A stretch of DNA of 64,000 bases, taken from the NCBI GenBank assembly GCA_030695205.1, contig JAUYTN010000025.1, positions 212,107 through 276,106 on the forward strand, read 5' to 3'. Source of the DNA: Burkholderiaceae bacterium. GTDB lineage: Bacteria; Pseudomonadota; Gammaproteobacteria; Burkholderiales; Burkholderiaceae_C. The notes beneath the pieces are model-generated. The model saw only the letters and a program-made list of their open reading frames with translations, ran no database searches and was not told the origin of the DNA. This document shows, piece by piece, positions 38,843-49,576 of the stretch. Positions within the stretch are counted from its first letter, which is position 1. The number at the start of each line of letters is the position of its first letter. The translations under genes were made by a program, and so were the position numbers.

Positions 38843-41548
38843 ATGACCCAGTTCGCCAAAGAAACCCTGCCCATCAGCCTTGAAGAGGAGATGCGCCGCA
38901 GTTATCTGGACTACGCCATGAGCGTGATTGTGGGGCGAGCGCTCCCGGACGCCCGGGATGGACTCAAGCCGGTGCACCGGCGTGTGTTGTTCGCCATGCA
39001 CGAGCTCAACAACGACTGGAACCGACCCTACAAAAAATCGGCCCGTATCGTGGGTGACGTGATCGGCAAGTACCACCCACATGGCGACACAGCGGTGTAT
39101 GACACCATTGTGCGAATGGCACAGGATTTTTCGCTGCGCCACATGCTGGTAGACGGCCAAGGCAACTTTGGCTCGGTGGATGGCGACAACGCTGCCGCCA
39201 TGCGTTACACCGAGATCCGTCTGTCGAAAATCGCGCACGAAATGCTGGGTGACATCGACAAAGAAACCGTCGATTTCGGCCCCAATTACGACGGCTCGGA
39301 GAAGGAGCCTCTGGTGCTCCCGAGCAAGTTGCCCAACCTGCTCGTCAACGGCTCGGCAGGTATCGCGGTGGGCATGGCCACCAACATACCACCGCACAAC
39401 CTGAATGAGGTGGTGGACGCGTGTTTGCACCTGCTGCACACACCCCACGCCACGATCGATGACCTGATGGAAATCATCCCCGCGCCGGACTTTCCGACCG
39501 CCGGAATCATTTACGGCATCACGGGCGTCAAGGAAGGTTACCGAACCGGCCGTGGCCGGGTGGTGATGCGGGCTCGGTGCCATTTTGAGGACATCGACAA
39601 AGGCCAGCGCCAGGCCATCATCGTGGATGAGCTGCCCTACCAGGTCAACAAAAAGACCTTGCAGGAACGCATGGCCGAACTGGTGCACGAGAAAAAGATC
39701 GAAGGCATCAGCCACATCCAAGACGAGTCTGACAAGTCGGGCATGCGTCTGGTGATTGAACTCAAGCGCGGCGAAGTGCCCGAGGTGGTGCTGAACAACC
39801 TGTACAAGCAAACGCAGCTGCAGGACACCTTCGGCATCAACATGGTGGCGCTGATTGACGGGCAACCCCGCCTGTGCAACCTCAAGGACCTGATCCAGGT
39901 GTTTCTGGAACACCGCCGCGAGGTGGTTACCCGCCGCACGGTGTTCACGCTGCGCAAGGCGCGCGAGCGCGGCCATGTGCTGGAAGGCCTGGCCGTGGCG
40001 CTGGCCAACATCGACGACTTCATTGCCATCATCCGCAACGCGCCCACTCCGCCAGTGGCCAAAGTAGGTCTGATGGCCCGCAGCTGGGACAGCCACCTGG
40101 TGCGTGAAATGCTCACCCGTACCCGTGCAGATGGCGGGGTAGTGAATGCCGACGATTACCGCCCCGATGGTCTGGAACGCGAGTTCGGGTTGGGCGCTGA
40201 CGGCACCTACCGGCTCTCGGACACTCAGGCACAGGAAATTTTGCAAATGCGCCTGCAGCGACTGACGGGGCTGGAGCAAGACAAAATTCTGGGCGAATAC
40301 AAAACCGTCATGGCAGAAATTGACGACCTGCTGGACATCCTGTCCAAGCCGGAGCGGGTGTCCACCATCATTGGCGACGAATTGACGGCCATCCGCAGCG
40401 AGTTTGGTCAGACCAAGCTGGGGGCCCGTCGCAGTTTCATCGAACACAGCGCCCAAGACCTGAGCACCGAAGACCTGATCACCCCCACCGACATGGTGGT
40501 CACCCTCAGCCACAGTGGCTACATCAAAAGCCAACCTCTCGGTGAATACCGTGCCCAAAAGCGGGGTGGGCGCGGCAAGCAGGCGACAGCCACCAAAGAA
40601 GACGACTGGATTGACCAGCTCTTCATCGCCAACACCCACGATTACATTTTGTGCTTCAGCAACCGCGGCCGGTTGTATTGGCTCAAGGTCTGGGAAGTTC
40701 CTTCGGGTTCCAGGGGTTCCCGTGGGCGCCCGATCGTCAACATGTTCCCACTGGCTGACGGCGAAAAAATCACGGTGGTGCTGCCGCTGACGGGTGAGGC
40801 CCGCAGCTTCCCAGAAGACCGCTACATCTTCATGGGCACCTCCATGGGAACGGTCAAGAAAACGCCTCTGAATGATTTCTCCAACCCCCGCAAGGCCGGC
40901 ATCATTGCGGTGGATTTGGACGAGGGCGATTTTCTGATTGGCGCGGCTTTGACCGACGGCCAACACGACGTCATGCTGTTCAGCGATGGCGGCAAAGCCG
41001 TGCGCTTTGATGAAAACGATGTGCGTCCCATGGGCCGCAACGCACGCGGTGTGCGCGGCATGAACCTGGACGATGGACAGAGCGTGATTGCAATGCTGGT
41101 GGCCGAACAGGACGACCCCCAGGCCTCTGCCGAGGGTATGGCACAGGCCCGCACCAGCGTACTCACCGCCACCGAAAACGGGTTTGGCAAACGCACACCC
41201 ATTGCCGAATACACCCGCCACGGCCGTGGGACCAAAGGCATGATCGCCATTCAGCAAAGCGAGCGCAATGGCAAGGTCGTTGCGGCCACACTGGTGCACA
41301 GCGACGACGACATCATGCTGATCACAGACAAAGGCGTGTTGGTGCGCACCCGGGTGGCCGAGATCCGGGAACTTGGACGCGCCACCCAAGGCGTCACCCT
41401 CATGGCACTGGACGAAGGTGCACAGCTCATTGGCCTGCAACGCATCGTGGAAAACGACGCTGCCGTTGCCGAGTCCGCCGCAGAGGAGGCATCTCCCGAG
41501 GAGACACTGCGCCCTGCCGATGCAGCAGACCCAACCGACACAGAATAA
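38843..41548 (+). CDS. gyrA: DNA gyrase subunit A
   Basis: Breakage-reunion subunit of DNA gyrase, 901 residues from ATG 38843 ([20 protein letters not shown]). Catalytic Tyr122 lies in [11 protein letters not shown]. The quinolone-determining region reads [12 protein letters not shown] with Thr83 and Asp87. The C-terminal beta-propeller repeats start around residue 530 with the GyrA box QKRGGRGKQ. The 288-base gap upstream (38555-38842) contains no gene. An AT-rich repeat begins at the stop codon and fills the gap to serC. Confidence 0.98.
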   Translation: MTQFAKETLPISLEEEMRRSYLDYAMSVIVGRALPDARDGLKPVHRRVLFAMHELNNDWNRPYKKSARIVGDVIGKYHPHGDTAVYDTIVRMAQDFSLRHMLVDGQGNFGSVDGDNAAAMRYTEIRLSKIAHEMLGDIDKETVDFGPNYDGSEKEPLVLPSKLPNLLVNGSAGIAVGMATNIPPHNLNEVVDACLHLLHTPHATIDDLMEIIPAPDFPTAGIIYGITGVKEGYRTGRGRVVMRARCHFEDIDKGQRQAIIVDELPYQVNKKTLQERMAELVHEKKIEGISHIQDESDKSGMRLVIELKRGEVPEVVLNNLYKQTQLQDTFGINMVALIDGQPRLCNLKDLIQVFLEHRREVVTRRTVFTLRKARERGHVLEGLAVALANIDDFIAIIRNAPTPPVAKVGLMARSWDSHLVREMLTRTRADGGVVNADDYRPDGLEREFGLGADGTYRLSDTQAQEILQMRLQRLTGLEQDKILGEYKTVMAEIDDLLDILSKPERVSTIIGDELTAIRSEFGQTKLGARRSFIEHSAQDLSTEDLITPTDMVVTLSHSGYIKSQPLGEYRAQKRGGRGKQATATKEDDWIDQLFIANTHDYILCFSNRGRLYWLKVWEVPSGSRGSRGRPIVNMFPLADGEKITVVLPLTGEARSFPEDRYIFMGTSMGTVKKTPLNDFSNPRKAGIIAVDLDEGDFLIGAALTDGQHDVMLFSDGGKAVRFDENDVRPMGRNARGVRGMNLDDGQSVIAMLVAEQDDPQASAEGMAQARTSVLTATENGFGKRTPIAEYTRHGRGTKGMIAIQQSERNGKVVAATLVHSDDDIMLITDKGVLVRTRVAEIRELGRATQGVTLMALDEGAQLIGLQRIVENDAAVAESAAEEASPEETLRPADAADPTDTE

Positions 41549-41607
41549 AAATAGATAGCTAACTATCTATATAAAACAAGCGTGTAAGGCACTTTTTATG
41601 TTAAAAA
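41546..41607 (+). repeat. AT-rich dispersed repeat (copy 5)
   Basis: TAAAAATAGATAGCTAACT, ATAAAACAAGCGTGTAAGGC, ACTTTTTATGTTAAAAA: the same element layout. It spans from the gyrA stop into the first codons of serC, so it supplies both the stop-codon A-tract and the serC start. Confidence 0.55.
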
Positions 41608-42719
41608 GACCCTTCAACTTCTCGGCCGGACCGGCCACCATGCCCGAGCCTGTGCTTCGACAGGCCGCTGCAGAAATGCTGGACTGGCACGGCTGCGGCA
41701 TGGGGGTCATGGAAATGAGCCACCGGGGCAAGGAGTTCATGGCCATCGCCACCGAGGCCCACAACGACATCCGCGACGTGTTGGAGGTCCCCGGTGAATT
41801 CCATGTGCTGTTCATGCAAGGCGGCGGCTTGGGGGAAAACGCCATCGTCCCGATGAACCTGTGCGGCCCCCGCGAAGGCGTTTCGTCCCCTGCCGAGGTG
41901 ATCACAGACTTCGTGGTCACCGGCAGTTGGAGTCAAAAATCGGCCAAAGAAGCCAGGCGCTACAGCGACGCACGCGTCGTGGCGTCCAACGAACCCGGCC
42001 ACCACCATGACATTCCAGACCCGAGCCAATGGCAGCTGTCCGGCAATGCGCGCTATGTGCACATCTGCAGCAACGAGACCATCCATGGGGTGGAATTTTC
42101 CGAATTGCCGGACCTCGCGGCACTGGGTAGCCGCGCACCGTTGGTGGTGGACTGTTCCAGCCACATTGCCTCTCGCCCGCTCGATTGGTCCCGCATCGGG
42201 CTGGCGTTTGCCGGAGCCCAGAAGAACCTGGGGCCAGCGGGGCTGACCCTGGTATTCGTGCGAGACGACCTGTTGGACCAGGCCATGGCCATTTGCCCCA
42301 GCGCCTTTCAGTACAAGCAGGTCGCCGCCAACCAGTCCATGTACAACACCCCGCCCACGTTTGGTATGTACATGGCGGGTCTGGTGTTCAAGTGGCTCAA
42401 GGAGCAGGGTGGTATTCCTGCGATGGAAGCCATGAACCGGGCCAAGGCCCGCCTGCTGTACGACTGCATCGACCAATCTTCCCTGTACGAGAACAGGGTG
42501 GCTGTGGCCTGCCGATCGCGCATGAACGTGCCTTTCTTCCTGCGCGACGAGCGCTTGAACGACGCCTTTTTGTCGGGCGCCCAGGCGCGCGGCCTGCTTC
42601 AACTGAAAGGCCACAAATCGGTGGGTGGCATGAGGGCCAGCTTGTACAACGCCATGCCACTGGAAGGCGTACAAGCCCTGGTGGACTACATGCGCGACTT
42701 TGAAACCACCCAGGCCTGA
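41598..42719 (+). CDS. serC: Phosphoserine aminotransferase
   Basis: PLP enzyme that makes 3-phosphoserine from 3-phosphohydroxypyruvate, and also serves pyridoxal phosphate synthesis. The protein has 373 residues from ATG 41598. The start is [20 protein letters not shown]. The PLP lysine is in [17 protein letters not shown], and the C-terminal [20 protein letters not shown] is typical. First gene of the serC-pheA-tyrA-aroA/cmk-rpsA operon, with two bases to pheA. Confidence 0.97.
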   Translation: MLKRPFNFSAGPATMPEPVLRQAAAEMLDWHGCGMGVMEMSHRGKEFMAIATEAHNDIRDVLEVPGEFHVLFMQGGGLGENAIVPMNLCGPREGVSSPAEVITDFVVTGSWSQKSAKEARRYSDARVVASNEPGHHHDIPDPSQWQLSGNARYVHICSNETIHGVEFSELPDLAALGSRAPLVVDCSSHIASRPLDWSRIGLAFAGAQKNLGPAGLTLVFVRDDLLDQAMAICPSAFQYKQVAANQSMYNTPPTFGMYMAGLVFKWLKEQGGIPAMEAMNRAKARLLYDCIDQSSLYENRVAVACRSRMNVPFFLRDERLNDAFLSGAQARGLLQLKGHKSVGGMRASLYNAMPLEGVQALVDYMRDFETTQA

Positions 42720-42721
42720 GC

Positions 42722-43852
42722 ATGAGCGAAATCCCCTCCCCCACCCCAAAGCCACCGATCACACCCACCAACGACGCGGGGCTGGGTTCGCTGCGCGACC
42801 AGATCGACGCCATTGACCAGCAACTGTTGCGACTTTTGAACCAACGTGCCCAGGTGGCCGAACAGGTGGGCGCCGTCAAGCGGGCAGAAGGCACACCCTT
42901 TTTTCGCCCCGATCGAGTGGCCCAGGTCATTCGCAAGATCGAGAACGCCAACCAGGGGCCGCTGCTGAATGCCCATGTGGCCTCCATCTGGCGGGAGATC
43001 ATGTCGGCATGTCTGGCGCTGGAGGCGCCCCAGCGGGTGGCGGTACTGGGACCACAGGGCACGTTTTGTGAGCAGGCAGCCATTGAGTACTTTGGCAGCG
43101 CGGCCAACCTGATCCATTGCGCCAGTTTTGACGAGGTCTTCCACGCCACCGCTGCGGGCACCGCCCAATACGGAGTGGTCGGCATGGAAAACTCCACAGA
43201 AGGGGTGGTCACCCGCTCGCTGGACCTGTTTCTGCGCTCACCTGTGCATGTGGTGGGGGAAGTCAGCCTGCTGGTGCGGCACAACCTGCTTCGGCAATCG
43301 GCCCATCTGGACGGCATCGAGGTGGTGCTTGCCCACCCCCAGGCCCTGGCCCAGTGCCAGAACTGGCTGAGCGAGCACCTGCCCCAGGCGGAGCGCCGGG
43401 CCGTTGGCAGCAATGCGGAAGGGGCCAGGCTTGCCGCCGAGAACCCGCACTGGGCCGCCTTGGCCAGCGAGCGTGCAGCGGCACAGTTTGGGCTGCACAT
43501 CGTCGCCCATGCCATCCAGGACGAGGCCTACAACCGAACCCGTTTTGCCATCATTTGCCTGCCCCAGACTCTGGCCACGCCACCTGCCTCGACCAGGGAC
43601 TGCACCAGCCTGGTGGTATCTGTTCCCAACCGACCCGGTGCGGTGCACGATCTGCTGGTGCCGCTCAAGGCCCACGGGGTGTCCATGACCCGCTTCGAAT
43701 CCCGCCCCGCCAAGTCGGGCCAATGGGAATACTACTTTTACATCGACGTGCAAGGGCACATCAGCCAACCCCATGTGGCAGCAGCGCTGGCGCAGTTGCA
43801 AAGCCTGTGCGCGTTCTACAAGGTGCTGGGCTCATACCCTGTGTCGGATTGA
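42722..43852 (+). CDS. pheA: Bifunctional chorismate mutase/prephenate dehydratase
   Basis: P-protein of phenylalanine synthesis, 376 residues. Chorismate mutase domain (~22-100: LRDQIDAIDQQLLRLLNQRA), prephenate dehydratase domain (~105-285: VAVLGPQGTFCEQAAIEYFG; NRTRFAIICL) and a C-terminal ACT domain with the ESRP phenylalanine-sensing motif (SMTRFESRPAKSGQWEYYF). Two bases after serC, 57 bases before tyrA. In some Burkholderiales a hisC gene lies between pheA and tyrA; here it is absent. Confidence 0.97.
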   Translation: MSEIPSPTPKPPITPTNDAGLGSLRDQIDAIDQQLLRLLNQRAQVAEQVGAVKRAEGTPFFRPDRVAQVIRKIENANQGPLLNAHVASIWREIMSACLALEAPQRVAVLGPQGTFCEQAAIEYFGSAANLIHCASFDEVFHATAAGTAQYGVVGMENSTEGVVTRSLDLFLRSPVHVVGEVSLLVRHNLLRQSAHLDGIEVVLAHPQALAQCQNWLSEHLPQAERRAVGSNAEGARLAAENPHWAALASERAAAQFGLHIVAHAIQDEAYNRTRFAIICLPQTLATPPASTRDCTSLVVSVPNRPGAVHDLLVPLKAHGVSMTRFESRPAKSGQWEYYFYIDVQGHISQPHVAAALAQLQSLCAFYKVLGSYPVSD

Positions 43853-43909
43853 CAGGCATCTGCCGCGCCACACGCCGACCACCCCCACCACCCGCACAGA
43901 AAGCTGCAC

Positions 43910-44776
43910 ATGTTTGAACAGTTGGGCCTGATTGGATGCGGCCTCATGGGGGGCTCTTTTGCCCTCGCCTTGAAAAAAGCCGGACTGGTCAAGCGGGTGG
44001 TTGGCTACAGCAAATCCCCGTCCACCACCGAAAAAGCCCGCCATTTGGGCGTGATTGACGTCGAGGCACCATCCGCCCTACTGGCTGTCTCCGGCGCCGA
44101 TCTGGTGCTGCTGGCTGTTCCGGTGGCAGCCACAGAGGCCAGCTTCAAGGCCATGAAGCACCTCCTCAACGCCAAGACCCTGTTGATGGACGTGGGCTCC
44201 ACCAAGCGGGATGTGGTCGAAGCAGCCCGGCGCACCCTGGGCAACCACTTGGGCACGTTCGTGCCCGCCCACCCTATAGCGGGCAAAGAACTGGCGGGCA
44301 TCGAGCATGCCGATGCCAACCTGTACAGCGGCAAACAGGTCATCTTGACCCCGATCGAGCGCACCCTGACTGCGCAGCTTCGCCAGGCAGAAGCCGTGTG
44401 GCAGGCGCTGGGCTGCCGGGTTCGCCAAATGTCGCCCCAGGCCCATGATGCGGCGTACGCCAAAGTCAGCCACCTGCCACACCTGCTGGCGTTTGCCTAC
44501 ATGAACGGCATCGTCGATCAGGGCCAATCGTCTGAAGCGCTGACGCTGGCTGGCCCGGGTTTTCGGGACTTCACACGCATCGCGGCCAGTGACCCCAAGG
44601 TCTGGCGAGATATTTTTTCTGCCAACAAGGACGAGTTGCTGGAGCAGTCACGCTGCTTTCGCCAGGCGCTGCTGGCACTCGAACAGGCAATCGCCCAAGG
44701 TCAGCTCGACGCCCTGACCGACCTTATCGCCCAAGCCAACCAGGCGCGCAGCGGCTGGGCACCCCCCAGCCCCTGA
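43910..44776 (+). CDS. tyrA: Prephenate/arogenate dehydrogenase
   Basis: Oxidative decarboxylation of prephenate (or arogenate) toward tyrosine. The protein has 288 residues from ATG 43910. The NAD(P) site is [20 protein letters not shown]. Active-site region: [20 protein letters not shown] and [19 protein letters not shown] (catalytic His in AHPIAG). No ACT domain, so feedback control may be weak or competitive. Eleven bases separate it from aroA. Confidence 0.95.
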   Translation: MFEQLGLIGCGLMGGSFALALKKAGLVKRVVGYSKSPSTTEKARHLGVIDVEAPSALLAVSGADLVLLAVPVAATEASFKAMKHLLNAKTLLMDVGSTKRDVVEAARRTLGNHLGTFVPAHPIAGKELAGIEHADANLYSGKQVILTPIERTLTAQLRQAEAVWQALGCRVRQMSPQAHDAAYAKVSHLPHLLAFAYMNGIVDQGQSSEALTLAGPGFRDFTRIAASDPKVWRDIFSANKDELLEQSRCFRQALLALEQAIAQGQLDALTDLIAQANQARSGWAPPSP

Positions 44777-44787
44777 CGCGTGACACC

Positions 44788-46854
44788 ATGTTCGACATCC
44801 CATTTTTAGATATCCCTCCTCTGGTCGGTGCGGCGGGCGACGTGGCGTTGCCCGGGTCCAAAAGCATTTCCAACCGGGTGCTGCTGCTGGCTGCCCTGAG
44901 CGAAGGCTGCACAACCGTGCACGATTTGCTCGACTCCGACGACACACGCGTGATGCTGCAGGCACTGCAGACGCTGGGCTGCGACATTCGACACCAGCCG
45001 GATGGATCTGTGCGCATCACCGGCCTCGCCGGGCAGTTGCCCATCACCAATGCCGAGCTGTTTCTGGGCAATGCGGGAACTGCCATGCGGCCACTGGCAG
45101 CTGCCCTCGCACTTTTGGCGGCAGTCAACGGCGGACAATTTCTGCTCACTGGCGTGGCTCGCATGCACGAACGCCCCATTGGCGACCTCGTCGATGCCCT
45201 GGCGCAGCTGGGCTGCCCCATCGCCTACACCGGACAGACGGGTTACCCCCCACTGCGGGTGGGCAGCGGAGAGCCCGTGGCTCTTGACCTGAGCCAGCCC
45301 ATTCGGGTGCGGGGTGACGTGTCCAGTCAGTTCCTCACCGCCCTGCTGCTGGCGCTGCCGCTGGTCACCCAAGGTAGGCCCGGTACAGCCCAATGTGGAC
45401 AGAGCATCACCATTGAGGTGCAGGGCGAGCTGATTTCCAAGCCCTACATCGACATCACCCTGAATCTGCTTGCCCGCTTTGGCGTGCAGATCGAGCGCCA
45501 AGGCTGGCAAACATTCACCCTACCAGCCAACGCCCACTATGTGTCGCCCGGTGACATCCATGTGGAGGGAGACGCCTCATCGGCAAGCTACTTCATCGCC
45601 CTGGGGGCTTTGGCCGCGCCTGTCGCAAGTGGGGACGGTATCCGGATATCCGGCGTTGGAACGGAATCCATCCAGGGAGACATCCGCTTCATTGAAGCCG
45701 CTGAAAGCATGGGGGCCATCACCGAAAGTGGCCCCAACTGGCTCCATGTGCGCAGGGGTTGCTGGCCGCTCAGGCCCATCACCCTGGATTGCAACCACAT
45801 CCCCGATGCTGCGATGACGCTGGGCGTCATGGCGCTGTACGCCAGCGGCACCACCCGCCTGACCAACATCGCCAGCTGGCGCGTCAAAGAAACCGACCGC
45901 ATCGCCGCCATGGCCACCGAGCTGCGCAAGCTGGGAGCCACAGTGGACGAAGGCCCTGACTGGATTGCCATCACCCCACCCGCCACGCCACAGGATTGGC
46001 GTGCCGCTTCCATCCACACCTATGACGACCACCGCATGGCCATGTGCTTGTCGCTGGCAGCCTTTAACCCGGGGCAGGTGCCGGTGCGTATCCAAGACCC
46101 CAAGTGCGTGGCCAAAACCTTTCCGGACTACTTCGAGGCGCTGATGGGTGTGGCGAGCGCAGCCCATGCCCACATTCCTGTGGTGTGCATCGACGGTCCC
46201 ACTGCGTCGGGCAAAGGCACGCTGGCCGCTGCCGTGGCCCAACGTCTGGGCTACCACGTGCTGGACTCGGGCGCACTCTACCGGCTGGTGGGGGTGGCCG
46301 CCGAGCGTGCGGGCTTGTCCACCAGCACGGCGGCCCTGTCCGACCCTGCCCAGGCCGAGCGCATTGCCCAATTGGCGCGCCACATGCGGGTCCGGTTCCA
46401 GGCGGGTGCTGTGCTGCTCGACGACCACGATGTGAGCCAGGCCCTGCGCACCGAGTCAGCGGGCATGGCCGCCTCCAGGGTGTCTGCACTGCCAGGTGTG
46501 CGCGAAGCCCTGCTCCAGCTTCAACGCGATTTCAGGCAACTGCCCGGGCTGGTGGCCGACGGTCGCGACATGGGCACCGTGGTGTTTCCAGACGCCGCCC
46601 TCAAGGTGTACCTGACCGCCAGCGCCGCATGCCGTGCCGAAAGACGCCATGCACAGTTGGTGCAGCGTGGCGAAAAAGCTATAATCCAAGACCTTTTGCA
46701 GGCACTTGAGCAGCGCGACGAGCAGGACAAAACCCGCACCCACGCCCCCCTCAAACCCGCCGAAGACGCGGTGCTGCTGGACAACTCCGAAGACACCATC
46801 GAGCAATCGGTGTCCAAAGTGATGGGCTGGTGGAGCCGCAAACAGCCCTTCTGA
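44788..46854 (+). CDS. aroA-cmk: Fused 5-enolpyruvylshikimate-3-phosphate synthase / cytidylate kinase
   Basis: A single 688-residue protein. EPSP synthase (residues ~1-450) has [32 protein letters not shown] and [15 protein letters not shown] with catalytic Lys and Arg/Asp positions intact. Cytidylate kinase follows from ~462 with the P-loop [11 protein letters not shown] (Gly470 onward) and the later [15 protein letters not shown]. The linker between is short ([12 protein letters not shown]). Fusion of these neighbouring genes is an established variant in Comamonadaceae. The kinase part contains a strong promoter for rpsA. Confidence 0.95.
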   Translation: MFDIPFLDIPPLVGAAGDVALPGSKSISNRVLLLAALSEGCTTVHDLLDSDDTRVMLQALQTLGCDIRHQPDGSVRITGLAGQLPITNAELFLGNAGTAMRPLAAALALLAAVNGGQFLLTGVARMHERPIGDLVDALAQLGCPIAYTGQTGYPPLRVGSGEPVALDLSQPIRVRGDVSSQFLTALLLALPLVTQGRPGTAQCGQSITIEVQGELISKPYIDITLNLLARFGVQIERQGWQTFTLPANAHYVSPGDIHVEGDASSASYFIALGALAAPVASGDGIRISGVGTESIQGDIRFIEAAESMGAITESGPNWLHVRRGCWPLRPITLDCNHIPDAAMTLGVMALYASGTTRLTNIASWRVKETDRIAAMATELRKLGATVDEGPDWIAITPPATPQDWRAASIHTYDDHRMAMCLSLAAFNPGQVPVRIQDPKCVAKTFPDYFEALMGVASAAHAHIPVVCIDGPTASGKGTLAAAVAQRLGYHVLDSGALYRLVGVAAERAGLSTSTAALSDPAQAERIAQLARHMRVRFQAGAVLLDDHDVSQALRTESAGMAASRVSALPGVREALLQLQRDFRQLPGLVADGRDMGTVVFPDAALKVYLTASAACRAERRHAQLVQRGEKAIIQDLLQALEQRDEQDKTRTHAPLKPAEDAVLLDNSEDTIEQSVSKVMGWWSRKQPF
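46657..46685 (+). promoter_or_regulatory. Sigma-70 promoter inside cmk, driving rpsA
   Basis: TTGGTG (46657-46662), 17-base spacer, perfect TATAAT (46680-46685). Transcription would start near 46692, giving an rpsA leader of about 370 bases. In E. coli the rpsA promoters also lie inside cmk, so position supports the call. Confidence 0.7.
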
Positions 46855-47063
46855 GCGCAAGGCCAACCGCCCCAAGCCAGAAGACAACCGAGCCCAGAAC
46901 GTCCCGCCGTGCCATTCAACAGGTGCGCAGTCGAACTGGTCATTGACCTTAAACCCGCAACCCAACGTTGCACACCCCAAACCACTGACCCCCGATCGCC
47001 CGCTGACCAGCACCGCACCGAGCGGTGGAGCGTCAATGAGTCGGAGGCAGTTGAGGAAACTTG

Positions 47064-48746
47064 ATGTCTGAATCTTTTGCCGCCCTGTTCGAAGAGTCCC
47101 TGAAGCGTTCCGAAATGCGCTCTGGCGAAGTGATCACCGCCGAGGTGGTCCGCATTGACCACAACCATGTGGTTGTCAACGCCGGTCTGAAATCCGAAGC
47201 GTATGTTCCTCTGGAAGAATTCAAGAACGACCAAGGCGAACTCGAAGTACAGGTCGGCGACTTTGTCTCCGTGGCCATCGACTCCGTCGAAAACGGCTTT
47301 GGCGACACCCTGCTCTCCCGCGACAAGGCCAAGCGCCTGGCTTCCTGGATGAGCCTGGAAAAGGCCTTGGAGTCCGGCGAATTCGTCACCGGCACCACCA
47401 GCGGCAAGGTCAAGGGTGGCCTGACTGTGCTGGTCAACGGCATCCGCGCCTTCCTGCCCGGCTCACTGGTGGACACACGTCCCACCAAAGACCTCAGCCC
47501 CTACGAGAACAAGACCCTGGAGTTCAAGGTCATCAAGCTCGACCGCAAGCGCAACAACGTGGTGCTGAGCCGCCGTGCCGTGGTCGAAGCCTCCATGGGC
47601 GAAGAGCGCGCCAAGCTGATGGAAACCCTGCGCGAAGGCGCCATCATCACAGGCGTGGTCAAGAACATCACCGAATACGGTGCATTCGTGGACCTCGGCG
47701 GCATCGACGGCCTGCTGCACATCACCGACATGGCCTGGCGCCGTGTGCGTCACCCCTCCGAAGTGGTGGCTGCTGGTCAGGAAATCACCGCCAAAGTGCT
47801 CAAGTTCGACACCGAGAAGCACCGCGTGTCTCTGGGCCTGAAGCAAATGGGTGATGACCCTTGGATGGGCGTGGCACGCCGCTACCCACAAGGCACCCGC
47901 ATGTTCGGCAAGATCACCAACATCGCAGACTACGGCGCGTTTGTCGAGCTGGAGCCAGGCATCGAAGGCCTGGTGCACGTGTCCGAAATGGACTGGACCA
48001 ACAAGAACGTGGCCCCTTCCAAGCTCGTTGCGCTGGGCGACGAAGTCGAAGTCATGGTTCTGGAAATCGACGAAGACAAGCGCCGCATTTCCCTGGGCAT
48101 GAAGCAGTGTCGCGCCAACCCATGGCAAGAGTTCGCACAGAACACCAAGCGCGGTGACCGCGTGAAGGGCCCCATCAAGTCCATCACCGACTTCGGCGTG
48201 TTTGTGGGTCTGGCTGCCGGCATCGACGGCCTGGTGCACCTGTCCGACCTGTCATGGAACGAAACCGGCGAAGCCGCTGTGCGCAACTACAAAAAGGGCC
48301 AGGAAGTGGACGCCATTGTGCTGGCCGTGGACGTGGACCGCGAGCGCATCAGCCTGGGCATCAAGCAACTGGATGGGGACCCATTCACCACCTTCGTGTC
48401 CGTCAATGACAAAGGTTCCGTGGTGTCCGGCAAGGTCAAGACTGTGGACGCCAAGGGCGCCGAGGTCGACCTGGGCGAAGACGTGCTGGGTTACCTGCGC
48501 GCCTCCGAAATCAGCCGCGACCGCGTCGAAGATGCCCGCAACGTGCTGAAAGAAGGCGACGAAGTGACCGCTGTGGTGGTGAACGTGGACCGCAAGACAC
48601 GCAACATCCAGCTGTCCATCAAAGCCAAGGACCAGGCTGACCAGCAAGAAGCCATGTCCACACTGTCCCAGCAGTCTGCCCGCGAAAATGCAGGCACCAC
48701 CAGCCTGGGAGCCCTGCTGCGCGCCAAGCTGGACAACAACGGCTAA
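47064..48746 (+). CDS. rpsA: 30S ribosomal protein S1
   Basis: Largest small-subunit protein; binds mRNA leaders for translation initiation. The protein has 560 residues from ATG 47064, with GAGGAAA upstream; an in-frame TTG directly before is less likely. Six S1 OB-fold repeats are visible, the last four with the strong pattern G-x-V-x-x-I-T-x-[YF]-G-[AV]-F-V, for example [17 protein letters not shown] and [17 protein letters not shown]. The ~209-base noncoding leader after cmk would carry autoregulation by S1. A terminator follows the stop. Confidence 0.98.
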   Translation: MSESFAALFEESLKRSEMRSGEVITAEVVRIDHNHVVVNAGLKSEAYVPLEEFKNDQGELEVQVGDFVSVAIDSVENGFGDTLLSRDKAKRLASWMSLEKALESGEFVTGTTSGKVKGGLTVLVNGIRAFLPGSLVDTRPTKDLSPYENKTLEFKVIKLDRKRNNVVLSRRAVVEASMGEERAKLMETLREGAIITGVVKNITEYGAFVDLGGIDGLLHITDMAWRRVRHPSEVVAAGQEITAKVLKFDTEKHRVSLGLKQMGDDPWMGVARRYPQGTRMFGKITNIADYGAFVELEPGIEGLVHVSEMDWTNKNVAPSKLVALGDEVEVMVLEIDEDKRRISLGMKQCRANPWQEFAQNTKRGDRVKGPIKSITDFGVFVGLAAGIDGLVHLSDLSWNETGEAAVRNYKKGQEVDAIVLAVDVDRERISLGIKQLDGDPFTTFVSVNDKGSVVSGKVKTVDAKGAEVDLGEDVLGYLRASEISRDRVEDARNVLKEGDEVTAVVVNVDRKTRNIQLSIKAKDQADQQEAMSTLSQQSARENAGTTSLGALLRAKLDNNG

Positions 48747-48758
48747 CCCCTGAACGCG

Positions 48759-48802
48759 AGCCCGCTTGCACTCCCTCACATGGGAAGCAGGCGGGCTTTT
48801 TT
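48759..48802 (+). terminator. Intrinsic terminator after rpsA
   Basis: AGCCCGCTTGC (48759-48769) pairs with GCAGGCGGGCT (48787-48797) with one T-G pair, followed by six T. It lies between rpsA and ihfB, so ihfB is expressed by readthrough or its own promoter. Confidence 0.85.
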
Positions 48803-48825
48803 CATGGACGCAAAGGATTTCACGC

Positions 48826-49173
48826 ATGACCCGCAGTGAGCTGATCGAAGCACTGGCCGAACGGTTTGGTCAGTTGACGCAACAAGATGCCGAGCTGGCC
48901 GTCCGCGCCATTCTGGATGCCATGGGCGAGTCGCTCATCAAGGGGCACCGCATTGAAATCCGTGGGTTCGGCAGCTTCACCGTCAACCACCGGGCACCCC
49001 GCCTGGGCAGAAATCCCCGCTCGGGTGAAAGTGTCCACATCCCCGAAAAGCGGGTACCCCACTTCAAGCCTGGCAAGGGTTTGCGCGAGGCGGTGGATGC
49101 CCGCACCCAGGAGCTGGTAGCCAAGGGTCTGCTGGGCGAAGCCAAAACCCGCAAACGCAGCCAAGAGGCTTGA
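48826..49173 (+). CDS. ihfB: Integration host factor beta subunit
   Basis: DNA-bending nucleoid protein. The protein has 115 residues from ATG 48826 ([14 protein letters not shown]) with AAGGA upstream; an in-frame start at 48766 would run through the rpsA terminator. The HU/IHF core is [20 protein letters not shown] and the DNA-intercalating proline region is [22 protein letters not shown]-terminal basic extension ([10 protein letters not shown]) makes it longer than the E. coli protein. Confidence 0.96.
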   Translation: MTRSELIEALAERFGQLTQQDAELAVRAILDAMGESLIKGHRIEIRGFGSFTVNHRAPRLGRNPRSGESVHIPEKRVPHFKPGKGLREAVDARTQELVAKGLLGEAKTRKRSQEA

Positions 49174-49270
49174 CTCGACCCACCGCCGATGCGGGTGGTC
49201 GCACCAGTTGGCCACGGCCCACCTCAAGCAAGCCCACTGGCTACAATCGGCCAACATTGCGGGGAATGCC

Positions 49271-49576
49271 TTGAAATACTTTGCATGGCTGCTCAAGGCA
49301 GTCATTTTTTTTGTTCTGTTCGCGTTCGCCCTGAACAATCAGGAGCCGGTCAATTTGCACCTGTTCTTCGGTACCACCTGGCGAACACCGATGGTGCTGG
49401 TGGTGCTGGCCACCTTTGTGGCCGGGCTGTTTGCGGGTATTGCCATCATGCTGCCGCTGTGGTGGACCGCCAGGCGTCAGGCACGCGCACCGGCGCCCAG
49501 CGTCACTCCCGCCGAGACTGTGCCAACACCCCCGTCCAACACGCCTTCTACCATGGGTCATACCGATGGAGTTTGA
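49271..49576 (+). CDS. lapA: Lipopolysaccharide assembly protein LapA (DUF1049)
   Basis: Small inner-membrane protein with two hydrophobic segments (YFAWLLKAVIFFVLFAFAL and MVLVVLATFVAGLFAGIAIM) and a Pro/Thr-rich tail. The best start is TTG 49271, with GGGGAA six bases upstream; this gives 101 residues. An in-frame ATG at 49208 would add 21 residues without a comparable ribosome site. LapA works with LapB in control of LpxC turnover and LPS synthesis. Overlaps lapB by 11 bases. Confidence 0.82.
   Translation: MKYFAWLLKAVIFFVLFAFALNNQEPVNLHLFFGTTWRTPMVLVVLATFVAGLFAGIAIMLPLWWTARRQARAPAPSVTPAETVPTPPSNTPSTMGHTDGV

Noticed and set aside
39089..39091. GyrA Thr83 as a quinolone-resistance mutation
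   Set aside because: Thr at position 83 is the wild-type residue in some bacteria such as Pseudomonas aeruginosa, and Asp87 is unchanged.
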